DNA of 64,000 nucleotides from Eutrigla gurnardus (taxonomy: Eukaryota > Chordata > Actinopteri > Perciformes > Triglidae). Shown one piece after another: positions 24,801-39,425 of this stretch. Every line of letters begins with the position of its first letter. Positions within the stretch are counted from its first letter, which is position 1. Location of the stretch: positions 30,738,290 through 30,802,289 of the forward strand of contig OY741265.1 of assembly GCA_963514095.1 (NCBI GenBank), read 5' to 3'. Made by a program: the position numbers and the translations under genes. The notes under the pieces are model-generated. The model ran no database searches, had not been told where the DNA came from, and was given only the letters and a program-made list of their open reading frames with translations.

Positions 24801-27800
24801 TGGATGCTGGAACCTTGAACCTGTGTTCAAGGTTTTATGATAAATTGATTTCAATAAAAGAACATCCCTCTTCTATGTTTTTATGTAAAAGTAGAAGTGA
24901 ACACTTAACTTACTGTAACTCTGGCCTAATCAAGACGCATGACATTAAAGCCCCCAAATCAATATACTCTATGAGTATATGCTCTGAAAAGTGAAAGCTT
25001 GGATAACGTTTTGTCTGTGGAGGCAGTTAACAGCACCAAAGGCTTTATGAAATTATGTCATGATGACAATGTCAAATGTTTATGATTTGGGGGAAAAAAT
25101 ACAAACAATTGAAATGTGTAATGATCAGAATCAACTATATCCTTTTCGTTAAACATGGGTCTGCGTGAACACTTGACCTGAGGGATTCCTGGCTGAATCG
25201 GACTGTGTTAAGACCCCCTTGATTGTTGGGGTAAGTAAGTGGTCTAAAACCTGCAGCAGCATGACATGATGGGCGAGAAGCTAGATTACGATGGCTAGCA
25301 CCTCTAAAACAAGGGATTGGAGATGTAGAAAGATCTTGGCTGTGTTGTAACGATAAAATATCAGTCACATCGGAGCCCTGGAGAAGCAGGATCTTGGATT
25401 CAGGCATCGAGAAGCGTTTTCTGAGGTCAACATGGTGTCCTGCTGACAAGTGATGTGGGTGGGAGTCTGGATAGACGTCTTTTCTGAGGCCAATCCTGAC
25501 TTCTTGGCTGCAAACATTGGAGGTTAACCAACTAACTTCCTGATGGTCAAGATAGGTTCCGACTGTGTCTGAATGCTGATTGGTGCTTTTAAAGTTTTGG
25601 CATTTAACTTGAAGAGAATTGATTTGTTCTCCTGCTCTGGCTTTGGCTTGATTGATAGGTGGCTCATAGTTTGACTCGGTTCTGGAGTTGAAGTTTTGGT
25701 CTGTTTCCTCTATCAAAGGGTCCAATTTACCCAAGGACTCCCCGAGTGTTTGAAAACATAGCGAGAGCTGAGGAATGGTGTGTTCGTAGTTGTTAATGGG
25801 GTCTTTATGCAGGCTTGTGTCAGGTTCTCTGTAACGTTTGGGTCTACACCTAGGCTTTGAGTCAGATTTGAAATTAGGCACTATACATGACTTGGGATGG
25901 GATTTGGGGTTTGATTCTTGACACACTTCAGGATTGGTTCTAGCGTTGGAGCATTGGCCTGTGCCAGATTTTGGATTGGGATTGGTCCCTGCCTGGGTGT
26001 ATCCGGTGCTTACCTCCGGGCCCAGCTGTTTGGTGGGGGAAGCCTGGGAGCCGGGCACTGGGGAGAAGGGGCTGAGTGGGCTGGTGAAGCTTACTGAACT
26101 CAAGGGACTGGCTGGACTATTGGTGCTAAAGGAGCCCGATGCACCGCTGGCCACTGTGAAGACAAACACAGGCACAGAGTGGTTAGAATATTTCCACTAA
26201 ACACTGGATTATTTCCAGCAGCAGTGTGTTACCTCTATGCTTGGCTGTGTCGGTGCCTCTGGATGAGTGATTCTTGTGCAGTCCCTCTAATACATCCTGG
26301 ACTCTCCAAAACTCTTTCTGGATGTGTCTGCGAACCAGTTCACTCTGGAAATAGCCCAGACAGACAAAGTCATATGAGAGAGGAAAGGTCATCTACTTTT
26401 GTTTTATTACAGTTTTTTTCAACCTACAAAACACAATTTGCCAAATAGATCATTTTCTTCTCAAAACACATTTTGTATACTAACTCTTCATTTCAAAATA
26501 GAACACACTAACTTTACCAAAACACTGGAAATCTGACTCAAAATGAAATGATTCTGTCAAAGACAAACACTTGTTTTCACTTCACAAGGTACATGCAGTC
26601 AATCAATGTATACCAGGTTTCAAAATACTGGCTATTGTTGACATTGCAAAAACTGCATTGACTTTTATGTTTCAGTTTTACAGGTATTTGCATGCAAAAC
26701 ATGCAATCCACCGTTTTTACACTACATTTCTTGGTTGGGAACTGTATGTCTACATGTAATGTTCATGTAGTGGCTAAAGTTCCCTTAATGTGTTCGGTAA
26801 GTATTTCTTAAACATTTAACCACTCGAAATACACTACGTGTGTTTGCATTTGAACGACATTACAAAACAGTGTGTTGGCTCCGTCTTTTACTGAATGTTC
26901 ACCAAAAAGGTACAATACACACAGTTTTCCCTCTCTCTGGCTGCGCGAGCTCCTATGTCACAGCTCTGTATGCGCTCCATTATAAATCAAAACAATATTA
27001 GCACATCGAACATATGCACAACTAAAATGCAAAACTATAAAATACACTTACAGTTTTTCTCGATCGTTTACACACATTTTCTGAAAGCATGCCTCATACT
27101 CTCAGAACTCTACACACAAATCAAAAAACACACACAATGGGCAAAACCCCTCAATTCTCCTGCAAAATGAAACTTTACATTCAAAACAATGTTATTCCTT
27201 CTCAAAATGGTATTTTGTTGTCAAATGATACACACAAACCATCATATGAATAGACATTTATAAGAACCAGTTGAACACTGATGTGCTCAATGTAAAACAC
27301 GATGAACACTTCTTCTCCATTTGCCATAATGACTTAGGCCTTTTTTTGTTCAGTGTTACACTCACTACAGACAGTACATACATAAATGTGTTGTAAAATA
27401 TTTTAGAATATTGTTTTTGTATATTTTATTTTTCCCACAAGAATACTGTAATGCACACAGTGTTCATCCAAACCAACACAAAGTTGCATATACAGTGGTC
27501 TACATACAAAACCAGAAGAAATGACTGTATACAGTTACAAAAAAAACAAAAAAACAACAACTATCCCGCATCCTCTCTTCTGTTTCGGTCTGGCCACAGC
27601 ACCTCATCCACATCACAGGCAATGCAAGCGATGGCCGAGCAGCGGGGGAAATATCGCCTAGCATGGCAAATCCATGCTAGGCTCCTCCTCGTACTCTCAC
27701 TCCTCTGGCTCTGCCTCTGTTGCCAATGTTGGCATACATTGCTCCAAAACAGAAGAGCTCACCTGTTGCACTTTTATGCTAATGCTCTGATTGCAAATTG

Positions 27801-30118
27801 TAAAACTGTGTTGCAGGTGTTTTCCCATGTGATGAGTCAGTGTGCATAGTAGGGAAATTAACTTTAGAATTTTGAATGGCAGTGTGTTCCTTGTGAAAAC
27901 AAGAGATTTTCTTCATGAGAATTGTGCCAAATGCAGAGAATTGTGTGTAGTGTTTTGAAAAAAGTGTTTTAAAACTGCAATTTGAGTGTAAAGCAGGAAT
28001 TGTGCTTGCAATTTAGCAGAGCTAGTTCAGGGTGTTGGTGCATGAGTTACATGTTGTGGTCATTGTGTCTCAAGTACCAGTATTTGTGTGTAAACAATTG
28101 AGAAAAACTGTAGTAATTATTAAAGGGAAATTACTAAATATAAATCTAAATAATATAATATCCAGATCTTGTACGAAATTACAGAAAATAGAAAATGGCA
28201 CTAACAGTTCACTTTCAAAAGCATTCCAGTAAAAAGCAAATCAGTTTTTTTTCCTTTACTGTGTACTACAGGAGGTAAAGTAAAAATACTGTTTACAGTA
28301 TGATAGAACAGTGAAAGTTTTAAATTGCTTACGACAAAATATCCATGAAACTCACAAGAGCATTCTGAACAAAACAGCAAAAAGCCCAGATAAAAAGTTT
28401 GTCTTTTTCTGTTTCTGTTTCCAAAAACATCACTCCTCAAAGTCCTCCTTTTACTGTATAAGTGTCAATGTAATAGAAAAAAAAAAAACCTGCCACTGAG
28501 TCTAAGCCACACTGGAATCAGCTGTGGTTGGCCCAATTTAGCCAACATAACTCAATGTGTGTCAATTATTCAAATGTTTATTATCAGCTGAGAAATATTG
28601 TTTTTGAACTGATATCATTGCAGAAGCAGAGGTTTTTATACCTTATCTAAGGTTTGGAATATTGTTTTTGCTATTGTGGGATGTTGTGTGTTAACATTCG
28701 TAAATAATACAAAAACAATCCATAATTTTGTTGGGAGGTATAGCTTGTCTGTTAAGAAAATGTAAGCATTGTGGAAGTGTGTTCACTGACTGCATATTGT
28801 GTGAAAACGACATGAAATGTGTGAATGGTATGGCCACAAAAGACCGATGCTATGCTAATTGTGTTTAGAGTTTTGAAAATGTGACAACTGGTTGGACAAA
28901 CGCTTGTTAGCGACTGAAAAAAACTGTAAAGAAACATTGGTAGGAGATTTTATTGTTCAACTATACCTACATGTTATTTAGGTAAATGTAATTCTGTAAG
29001 CACCACCAATCTGATTCCATTCATTGCCATGGTGATGTAGGCAGAAATAAATGTTATAATATAAAATGAAAGTAATGCTGTATAAAGTGATGTACCAAAG
29101 CATCAAATAACTTCCATCCATCCATCCATCCATTTTCTACCGCTTATCCTGTATTCAGGGTCGCGGGGGGGCTGGAGCCGATCCCAGCTGTCATTGGGCG
29201 AAGGCAGGGTACACCCTGGACAGGACGCCAGTCTATCACAGGGCTAACATATAGACAAACAACCATACACGCTCACATTCACACCTACGGGCAATTTGGA
29301 GTCACCAATTTACCTATCCCCATCCTGCATGTCTTTGGTCTGTGGGAGGAAGCCGGAGAACCCGGAGAGAACCCACGCTTACACAGGGAGAACATGCAAA
29401 CTCCACACAGAAGGAACCCGGGGCCGACCCGGGGATCGAACCCGGGACCCTCTTGCTGTGAGGCGAGAGTGCTAACCACTACACCACCGTGCAGCCCGCA
29501 TCAAATAACTTAATACTAAAATATTTTTTTAAACAATTTGAGATGTTTTGTGAATGATTTGATGCTGGGGGTGTAACAGTAAGTGTATTGGTACAGGGGG
29601 GGTCACCCACTTCGGTACACAACTCTCTTCAGCCCTTAACAGCCCGTAACAAATGAACCTTCAGTTTAACCCTCACTATATCCCTCAGTAAAACCACCTA
29701 AAATGACTCAAAATGAGTCAGGAATACCTCTTCAACCAGGTGACTTATATGTTAATATTGTTCTCCTTTGAAAGAAAGGAAGTGAAGGAAAACAAATACA
29801 TTGTAAGTAAACTAAATAATATTACAATTCAAAAGAAAATGGAGAAGTAGTGAAGGAAATAAATAAGATTTTTATCTTGAACTTGTATTAAATGTCAATT
29901 GCAGAGTCACTATTTAAAAGAAGATCCCATAGATCCGATGCAAATGAATGTCTTCTCCGACTTGAAAAATTTTAATGTGATCGTTTCCCATAGCGGCCAC
30001 TTTGTGTATCGATCAGGTGTTCAGCTTAATAAAAAGTGATATGAATCTTGTTATTATAGACTGACAACAAAATTATAGCGGATCACAACTTGCTCATATA
30101 GTTATGAAGGTTAAATTG

Positions 30119-30177
<59 letters not shown>

Positions 30178-33100
30178 CAATTTATTTATTTAAAGGTCGC
30201 CTTTCAAAGCACTCAAGGACACCATACAAGACTTTCATAAAAACAACAGTCCATCAAATAGTAAATATATTAAACAGTAAGAAATGTGGCTACTTAGTGC
30301 AATGGTAAATGCATTGAATAAGGCAATAGTCAGTGTGTGACTGACTGAGTTTGCCACTTAGAAAAAGTGCGCTTTCAGGAGGGATTTAAAGGTGGAGACA
30401 GAGTCGGAAGTGCAAATGTCTGGTGGGAAAATGTTCCACAGGCGGGGGTCTGATCAGCGGAAAGAGCTGACCCCATGGTGGATAAGTTGGCAGATGGAGC
30501 TGAGAGCTGGATAGCAGAAGAAGATCAGAGAGTGCATGACAGTGTGTATATTGTAAATGAGCTCAGAGAGATACACTGGTGCCACAGCATGGCACCAGTG
30601 TATCTGTGATATTGAAAGTGAGGAGTAGGATCTTAAAGTCAATGCGGGATTTGATAGGGAGCCAATGGAGTTGCTGCAGGGCAGGAGTGATGTGTTCAAT
30701 AGAAAAAGTTCTGGAGATGATGCGAGTGGCTGCATTCTAGACCAGTTGGAGTTTATGGAGGGATTTAAGAGGAAGTCCAAAGGGGAGAGAGTTACAGTAG
30801 TCCAGACGGGAAGTAATCGGGGTGTTTACAAGGATAGCAGTGCAGGTTGATGTTGCGTATGTGGAAGTATGCAGCACGAGTAACATTATTGATGTGGGCC
30901 TCGAAGGATAAAGTGCTGTCACCCAGGCTCTTTACCTGGGAGGAAGGAGCAACAGTGGCATTGTTGATGGACATGGAGAAAGTGTTGAGTGTTGCAAGAG
31001 TGCAATTGGTTACGATGAGGAGGACGTCGGTTTTGTCACTGTTTAGTTAAAGGAAGTTGAGTGAGAACCATGATTTGATTTGAATATGGAATTTCCTAAG
31101 GATGTAACCAAGAGGCGGCAGATAGATAATGAACAGGAGGGGCCGAGGACGGAGCCCTGGGGAACACCACTGGAGAGTTGAGAGGAGCTGGATCTCAGGT
31201 TCTTGAATTGGTCATAACTTGATTGTCAAAATAATTCTTAATAACACATAGTTTGGACAACATACACTTGGTTTACAGATTGTGAAAGCTGAAAAATGTG
31301 TGCTTTCAAACAGTATAAGATTCATACAATTTATAAATACATGAAAATGAAATACTGATATTACTGAACTACATTATGATGGTTGCCTTTGATACCAGGG
31401 CCACTCATTGTCACAAGTTATTACAACCTAATCAGGTCTACATCTTAACATTAGTGATAGTAAACATATGCCTTCCCTGGTGTACCAAACATGTATCCAA
31501 CCATGAGCAGGTACAGTATGTTGCTAACAATTATACAATGCACTTCAACCTGTATTTGTCTTAACTAAAATAAGTCTTACAACAACTGAACTGGCCCAGT
31601 GTTTCCTCCCCCATGGCTGTAGTAGCACACTGTAAGAAAACACATATAGGGCTGCACAATACTTTATCTCTAGACTAAAGAGAAAGAGATCTTGAAAATA
31701 GATGCTGTGCAACTAGTTTGTACTTCATATAGAAAGGGAGTTACTGATAAGGTTTTTATATTAATCATGAAATTTCAAAAGCAAATGTTGAAAAAAAGCG
31801 TTAAAAACAGTGTAAGACTTTACCTGTCCTCCTGCATTAAGCTGCTCCCAGAGATCTCCATGAATTGCGTTGGCCTCATCCTCTAATGCTTCAAACTCCA
31901 TACGAGTGGTGGTCAAAGCCTAAGAGAGGTACACATGTATGCTGTCATTAAAAAATAAATCCATAATGAAAATAATAAAACCATGTTTTTCTTATAATAA
32001 TAATGCCTTTTGAATGAATGGATTTATGATAAATGAAACTGGCTTGTGGAAACACTTGTAGACACAGAAGAAGGTGAACGCACCTGAAATGTACATTAAA
32101 TCGCGCTATTGCATCTATAACACCATTCGGTAAGATAGCTATGTTAACCACATATTTTATTCCCAAGTGGTTTAAATGACATGGCTGGACTACAGACTTT
32201 TTTTTTGCCTTGCCCCATTATGTATTTGCTGTATTACATGACTCAGCAACATTGTATTATCAATATGATTAGAGTAAAACCAACACACATTCAGACATTC
32301 TTTCCATATAACATGGTTTATCTTGAATATGTTGTGCAGTGTCTTACACTGGAGGCATGGGACAGCTCGCCTCTGATGTTGATGAGCTGGTTCTGCAGGG
32401 TTTCCTTTTTAAATCGCAGCTTGTCCATGGCTAAAGGCTGGTTGTGGTACAGCTCCATCTCTTGATGAGTTGCCACCAGCGCCTCCTCCAGGCTGTCCTG
32501 GAACAGCAAGCATGGCCAGCAAGAAAGGAAGAGTTTATTGGAAATTAGGTGATTCCAGTAATTAAATAACAGGAGCAGCATTTCAGGTTCTAGGTTGAAA
32601 GTGTAAAGTGTGTTATCACCAGCTACTGAGTGATAACACACGATGAACACTAAGATGAGTGACCGGCAAAATAGCAATACAACAGTCCACTCTGTGGTCA
32701 TTTAAGATGATTGCATTAGTGGGATTGTTGCATTGGGCTGTGAAACTACTTTCAATGTAAATAAGTTCTAAAAGAATCACAGAGTACAGCCTAAAACCGG
32801 AACACAAAAAAACTGTTGTTAGGTAACGTGTTAATTGCAGGACTGTTGGACATTATATTGCATTACATTGCTAAAAGCAGGCCCATCCTGCCTCAAAAAG
32901 ATCCAGAAAAACGAGTCCATGCATTTGTTACCTCAAGGCTGGATTATTGCAATTTCTTATTATCAGGCTGTTCTAATAAATCCCTTAAAACTCTCCAGCT
33001 GGTCCAGAATGCTGCAGCGTGTGTTCTGACTAAAACTTGAAAAAGGGTTCAGATTTCTCCTGTATTAGCTTCTCTGCACTGGATCCCTCTCCTCACTTAC

Positions 33101-36100
33101 AAGGCTCTAAAGTCAGGCACCATCATATCTTAAAGAGCTCATTAAACCCTACTATCCGAATAGAGCACTACGCTCTCAGAATAAAGGGTTACCTTCCTCT
33201 TTGACAACGCTTATAAAGTTGTTAGGGCTGGCTCAGTATTATTAACATGACTGACTATTGATTAAAGAAATTGACTAAAATCGGCATCTCTACTGGTACT
33301 AACTCGAGTACTCCCAGGATTACTCCCAGGAGTTTGGCGATGCTTTCTGGTCCAGCAGAGTCCACTGAGGTCCTGACCGATGGAGACTGATAACTGGCCT
33401 GATATTGGAAACACCATATTGTAGCTACACCTGCTGCTGCTGTGAGGCTGGTCATCATTGACTGCTTTCTGGTCTACAATGACATGTCTCATGTCTCAGC
33501 GTGGCTGTGCCTGCTGCCATGGACTACTACTGTTGATATTACTACTACTGTTAATACTACGACTACTAACACCTAATGCAGATGGAACCCAAGATCCTGA
33601 TCTGCATGAGATTTCTGCTTAAAAGCCTGTTCAGGTAGTTTTTTCTCACCACTGTCGTGCTGTAACCCTTGCTCCTGGTGACTGAAGATGATTTCACTCC
33701 GAAAATCCGGAGCGTGTTCTAGTCCTGCTCGGTTTATGAAGTGTCCTGAGATATTATTTGTTTGTTGTGACACTATAAATGAAATGGAATATTGTGTTTC
33801 TATATCCTTACATATGATAAGATAAAGTGAGTTTCCTTCAGTATAACAGATCCTCACATCTAGTAAGAAATGTTGAAAGCACAGATAACTTCACAGAACA
33901 GATCTGGTTAGCTTTACAGTATAAAACATAATACTGTGAACAATAATGCACCTTGTCCATTCTCAGTCTGTGGACTACAGCTTCATGGTCTTTCAAAATC
34001 CGGTTCTGCTCACACAGTCGACCCAAGAGTTTCTATGTCAGACAGGATAAAGGCCGATTAGCACTTGTTACAAACAAAGATAAACTGTAACGAGGCATCT
34101 GTGTGAGTACATGCTGACAGAATATGGACTACAGGACATTGAACCCAAATGTGATAGCTAATCTGCTGCACTACCAGCCTCCACTCATCTGGTTTCAGCC
34201 ACCAGAACATTAACCCTGATGTTGGCCAACCAGGTCTGGCTCATAGTCAGCTTTCCACTTCATCCCAAATGTGTTGAGCTCAGAGCTCAGTCCAGTTCTT
34301 CTACAGCAACCCTTTAATTGAAGGAGCTGTTTCTTTGCACAGAAGCATCATAATGTTCAAACAGGAAATGTTTGCCATCAAGTTAAAAGAACACTATGTT
34401 CAATGGTATTGTATATCATTCAGATTAGGGGCTCAAACTGTGTAGTTTGTGGCGTTTACATGAGTTGATTTGAAGAAACAAAGTGTGAGCCATGTGGATG
34501 AGGGTTTGGCTGTGCTTGGATGTTTGGCTGTGTGTCTCTTACACTGGTTTCAATCTCATTGAGCTTCAGCGTTGGATGTAACTCTCTGCTGTAGACATCA
34601 TGGAAAGGAGGCACCTGTGAAAACCAACAATGAAGATAAGGTCGAGATGATCAGCACCAATCAAATCATCATGAGAGGAAAGAAACAGTTAAATGTTTAC
34701 ATGATGTTCTTAATTCTGAGGAATGGAAACCTTAAAAAAAACATCAGTTATTTGTTTCTCTGCCAACAAAGGATGGCCGGGTTTTCATTGAGTTTACAGC
34801 ATGTGACATCTGCCAGAAGAAGTGAAGGAGAACATTTCTTTAGTCTGCTGACAATGCATATTCCTGCATGCTGCCCCATTGGTAAACGTCACAGAAACCC
34901 TTTGGTTCATGTCCCAGAATGAATAACTAACTTGAAATATGTCATGATACATGTTAGGACTATAAATAACTGAACCCCTTCACCACACCTTGAATATATT
35001 TGTTACATCTACATTTATAGTACATCGTGTTCTCCTGGGAATGTGATGAAGGGAACAAAACGTTATTCAATTCACAGTATTATGACCGAAACTAGTAGAG
35101 ACAAATGAGAGAATGTTGGACACAATTTTATGAACATGATGTTTGAAGGTCAATAAGGTCTTTATATTTAGTGTTTGGAGATCTACAGACATCGAAGACT
35201 GTCTTTGAAGAAAGACTTTACAAAAGTGTACGATTAAACACGTCCAGACTAAAGACACACAAAGGACAGTGGGATGCAGCCAGGCTGTGATCAAAGCACC
35301 TTGTACCACCTTTGAAGCTAACTCAAAAACAATGCAACTTTTTTGACATATCATTGTCTTTAATGCCTGTTTAACTATTTATCTTGTTTTTACTTATTGA
35401 ATAGTACTGTTTTATGTCTGGCTGCAGAAGTGCAGAAGGGACTGTGAGGGTTCATGTGTCACAAATTTCTTCATCTACCCATGTCTGTAAATTCCACCCA
35501 GAACATACGACTGAACAGATGGTATATACCATCGTGTCAGGCACTTTGCACAGCAGATCAGCCATCTGTTATTACAACATTGAGTGTGTGTTTGTTGCAG
35601 GACGCATTTACATTCTGCACATTTTTTCTTCACATATAATCCACACAGTCATATTATTATGGCTGGACATCGACAAAAATGTCCATATGGAAGTTCCCAG
35701 ACATGAGCAGATTGTGTCCCACAGACCATCACAGACCTGCAGCCAGGTAGAAACACTTCTGATGGAATGATGGAGAAGAGCAACACCATGAATGTGTTTG
35801 ACTGTGAGAGACAGACAGTATGGACCACATGCAGACGAGACCAGGACTGAAGAAAAGAGGCAGGCTTGGATAGTTATGGAGTATCAGGTCTATTAATAGT
35901 CTATAAAGGCTATTATTCAGAAGTTCATTGGACTAGACTGGACCAGCCAACACAGACTGATAAGTTGTTCCAAAGTGAAAAAGATAAGACTATCAAGTTA
36001 AGGCTCGTAAAATATTCATGAAATGCAATCTATTGTTTTAATGTACAGGGACACAAATCGTCAATTTTTGTGTCTCTCAGCACTGAAACAATGTCATTGT

Positions 36101-39100
36101 TAAGTTCATTAGAATCGTTTTTCATGGTAGACACACACATTTAGAGAATCCACATGACCACATGACGGTTTTGACAACACTCTTGCAGTAACGATGCCAA
36201 CCAGGCAGCTTTCACTGACCACCTGAAGACTTAGACAACTGACAACTCGCTGACTGGAGCGATAGTGAAACTGTGTTAGGGGAATCTCATATGTTTTAAA
36301 TCTACTTTACAGGCAACATATTAGAGGACACTGTAGGGAAGGAAGCTCAGGCACAGACACTGTGTGGAATAAGTCCTGTGTGTTGGACCTCTTACCTGCT
36401 GGTCTAAGTAATCCAGGTTGCGCTGCAGCTGAAGGTCTAATATGTCCTCCTGAGCCAAGCAGCAGCAGCAACACACATGGAAATCACACAGACACATAGT
36501 GTACACATAGAAGACTTTGACAGGATGGCAGCAAAGCAGAGCAGAGCATCACAACCAGTCACACAATGAAGCTCCACACACCACCTGTTACACTGAACTA
36601 ACACTAACAGCAGCTCATTTCACTTGACTTGGGTAATCTAATTTAATCCCAAATCTACGTTGTTGCTTGTTTTGGGGCTTCATCAGTAAAGGCCTTTGCA
36701 CACTCTGCATGTGTTTTTTTCATCCGTCAAACCAAAACATTCGTTAAGCACAGAAACCTACCACATTGCCTCCGATGCATTTTTTAAAATGTATATTCAC
36801 TGGGAAAATTCAGAAAGCAGAAATAAACGGAGTCATCCAGCAGTGAGCAACTAACCCAATCAGGTCCAGGTAGACTTCAGGATGCCGGTGCTCCAGTTTG
36901 CACTGCTGGAACCACACATCAGAAAGAAGACCACCAATCTCAGTGATCCAACTGACCCTGAACAGGTTCAAGCTACAGTACGTCCTCCAATCCCAAGCTG
37001 CTCAACTATCATCATCATCATCATCATCATCTTTATGGTTTGTCTAACAGCCTCTTGCTTTGTGCGACGAGGTGGAACAAGCTTGAGTTTTGGAAGTTTG
37101 TATCTCAACACTTTCTCAACGCATCTCAACGCTTTTTGACAGATGAGAAAAACGCAGAAAATCAAACCTCTTCCAAAACGTTTTTTGACGGACAAAAGTT
37201 TTGGAGTCGATGTGCAAACGTGAGGTAAAAATTATTTTTTAACGTTCATCAATTTCGGACACTCGGTGTGCAAAGGCCTTAAGTCTTCCTTAGCAGATGG
37301 AGTTTGTTCAGTTGTCATGGAGATGGTTTATATGTTAAACTTAAATGGCAACATCTCTGTTCTGAATATCATCCTTGATGTTCAGTTCAGGAGTTGAATA
37401 GTTTATTTTTTTCATCTCCCTCCCCTCCCTGGCTGTCTGAACCTCTGCGAACCAACAGATCATTGTTGCGAGCGTCAGAGAGAAAATGGAAGAAATTGGG
37501 CCAGGATGAGGACCTTACTCACTACCACCACCTCCTCTCTGACTTCACCTCAACTGTTTCGGCAGCCAAATCTGCCTTCTACCTGGCAAAGACTCTTCTG
37601 CCTCCAACCACAGGAAACTCTTCTCCGTGTTCTCCTCCCTCCTCACCCCTCCTACCCCCCCCCCCCCCCCCTTCCTCCCTTACTGCTGATGACTTTGCAA
37701 CTTACTTTACCAAGAAAGTAAATGACATCAGCTCCTTGTTCACGCCTATTCCCTCCCAGAAGACATCTCCCCCAACTCTCAACTCGGATGGTCTTACCAG
37801 CTTTACCCCCCTCACCTCTGAAGACGTTCACGCACTTGTTACATCTAACCGTGCCACCACCTGCTCCCTCGACCCGATTCCCTCTTCTCTTCTCCAGGAC
37901 ATCTCACACGACATCTTGCCATTCCTCACCACCCTGATCAACTCCTCCCTCACCTCAGGTGTCATTCCAGTGGATTTTAAGACAGCTACTGTGAAGCCTC
38001 TCCTTAAAAAACCCACCCTAGACGCTACTGACATCCAAAGCTACAGACCTGTATCTCTTCTTTCATTCCTCTCTAAAACCTTGGAACGTGCCGCCTACAA
38101 CCAACTGTCATCCTATCTCTCGCAGAACAACCTCCTTGACCCTAATCAATCAGGATTCAGGACTGCTCACTCCACTGAGACGGCCCTCCTCACAGTGACC
38201 GAGTCCCTGCGAGACGCCCAAGCCTCGTCCCACTCCTCCATTCTCATTCTCCTCGACCTATCTGCTGCATTCGACACAGTCAACCACCAAATCCTCCTCT
38301 CCACTCTGGCAGAACTTGGCATAACTGACTCTGCTCTCACCTGGTTTACATCATACCTGACAAATCGCACCTTTCAGGTCGCATGGAATGGCTCTATGTC
38401 CAAACCCTGTTCTCTGGACACGGGTGTCCCTCAAGGCTCAGTATTAGGACCGCTTCTGTTCTCACTATACACCAGATCACTAGGTTCTGTTATCACATCG
38501 CATGGATTCTCCTACCATTGCTACGCAGATGACACCCAGCTGTTCCTCTCTTTTCCCCCTTCCTCTGACACTCACATTGCAACTCGCATCTCGGACTGTC
38601 TGGCTTACATCTCTGTCTGGACAACTGCACATCACCTCAAGCTTAACCTGAATAAAACCGAACTCCTCTTCATCCCAGGGAAAGACTGCCCTCGCATGGA
38701 CCTGTCGGTCACTGTCGAGGGTATCACAGTATTGCCGTCGTCAACTGCGAGGAACCTGGGTGTAATCCTCGATGACCAACTATCCTGCACCCCCAACATC
38801 ACTGCTGTGGCCCGATCCTGCAGATTTGCCCTCTACAATATCCGCAGGATTCCGACCTTCCTCACAAAGGATGCAACGCAACTCTTGGTCCAAGCACTGG
38901 TCATCTCCCGCCTTGACTACTGCAACTCTCTCCTGGCCGGACTCCCGGCCTCTGCGATTAAACCATTGCAGCGTATCCAGAATGCTGCAGCACGCCTTAT
39001 CTTCAATCTACCCAAATTCTCCCATGTGACCCCCCTCCTCCGTGACCTCCACTGGCTCCCTGTTGCAGCACGCATCCAATTCAAGGCGATGACACTGGCC

Positions 39101-39394
39101 TTCAGGGCCATCAATGGAACAGCACCCGTCTACCTTCAAACACTGGTCAAACCTCATGCCCCGAAGCGAGCACTTCGCTCCTCTACTTCAGCCGGCCGGC
39201 TGGTACCACCATCGCTGAAATCAAACAAATGTCGCTCAGCAAAGTCCAGACTCTTCTCTGTTCTGGCGCCTCAGTGGTGGAACGAACTCCCGACTAATGT
39301 CAGGACAGCAGAGTCATTCGCCATTTTCCGAAAAAGGCTCAAGACTCACCTGTTCAGACTTCACCTCGACTCTACATAGCATGACCCACTAACA

Positions 39395-39425
<31 letters not shown>

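Noticed and set aside
36842..36906. Candidate plekha6 exon CKLEHRHPEVYLDLIG
   Set aside because: Inclusion would break the reading frame, and it lies inside the TAA-flanked Harbinger-like element. The exons at 40471 and 36396 join in phase without it.
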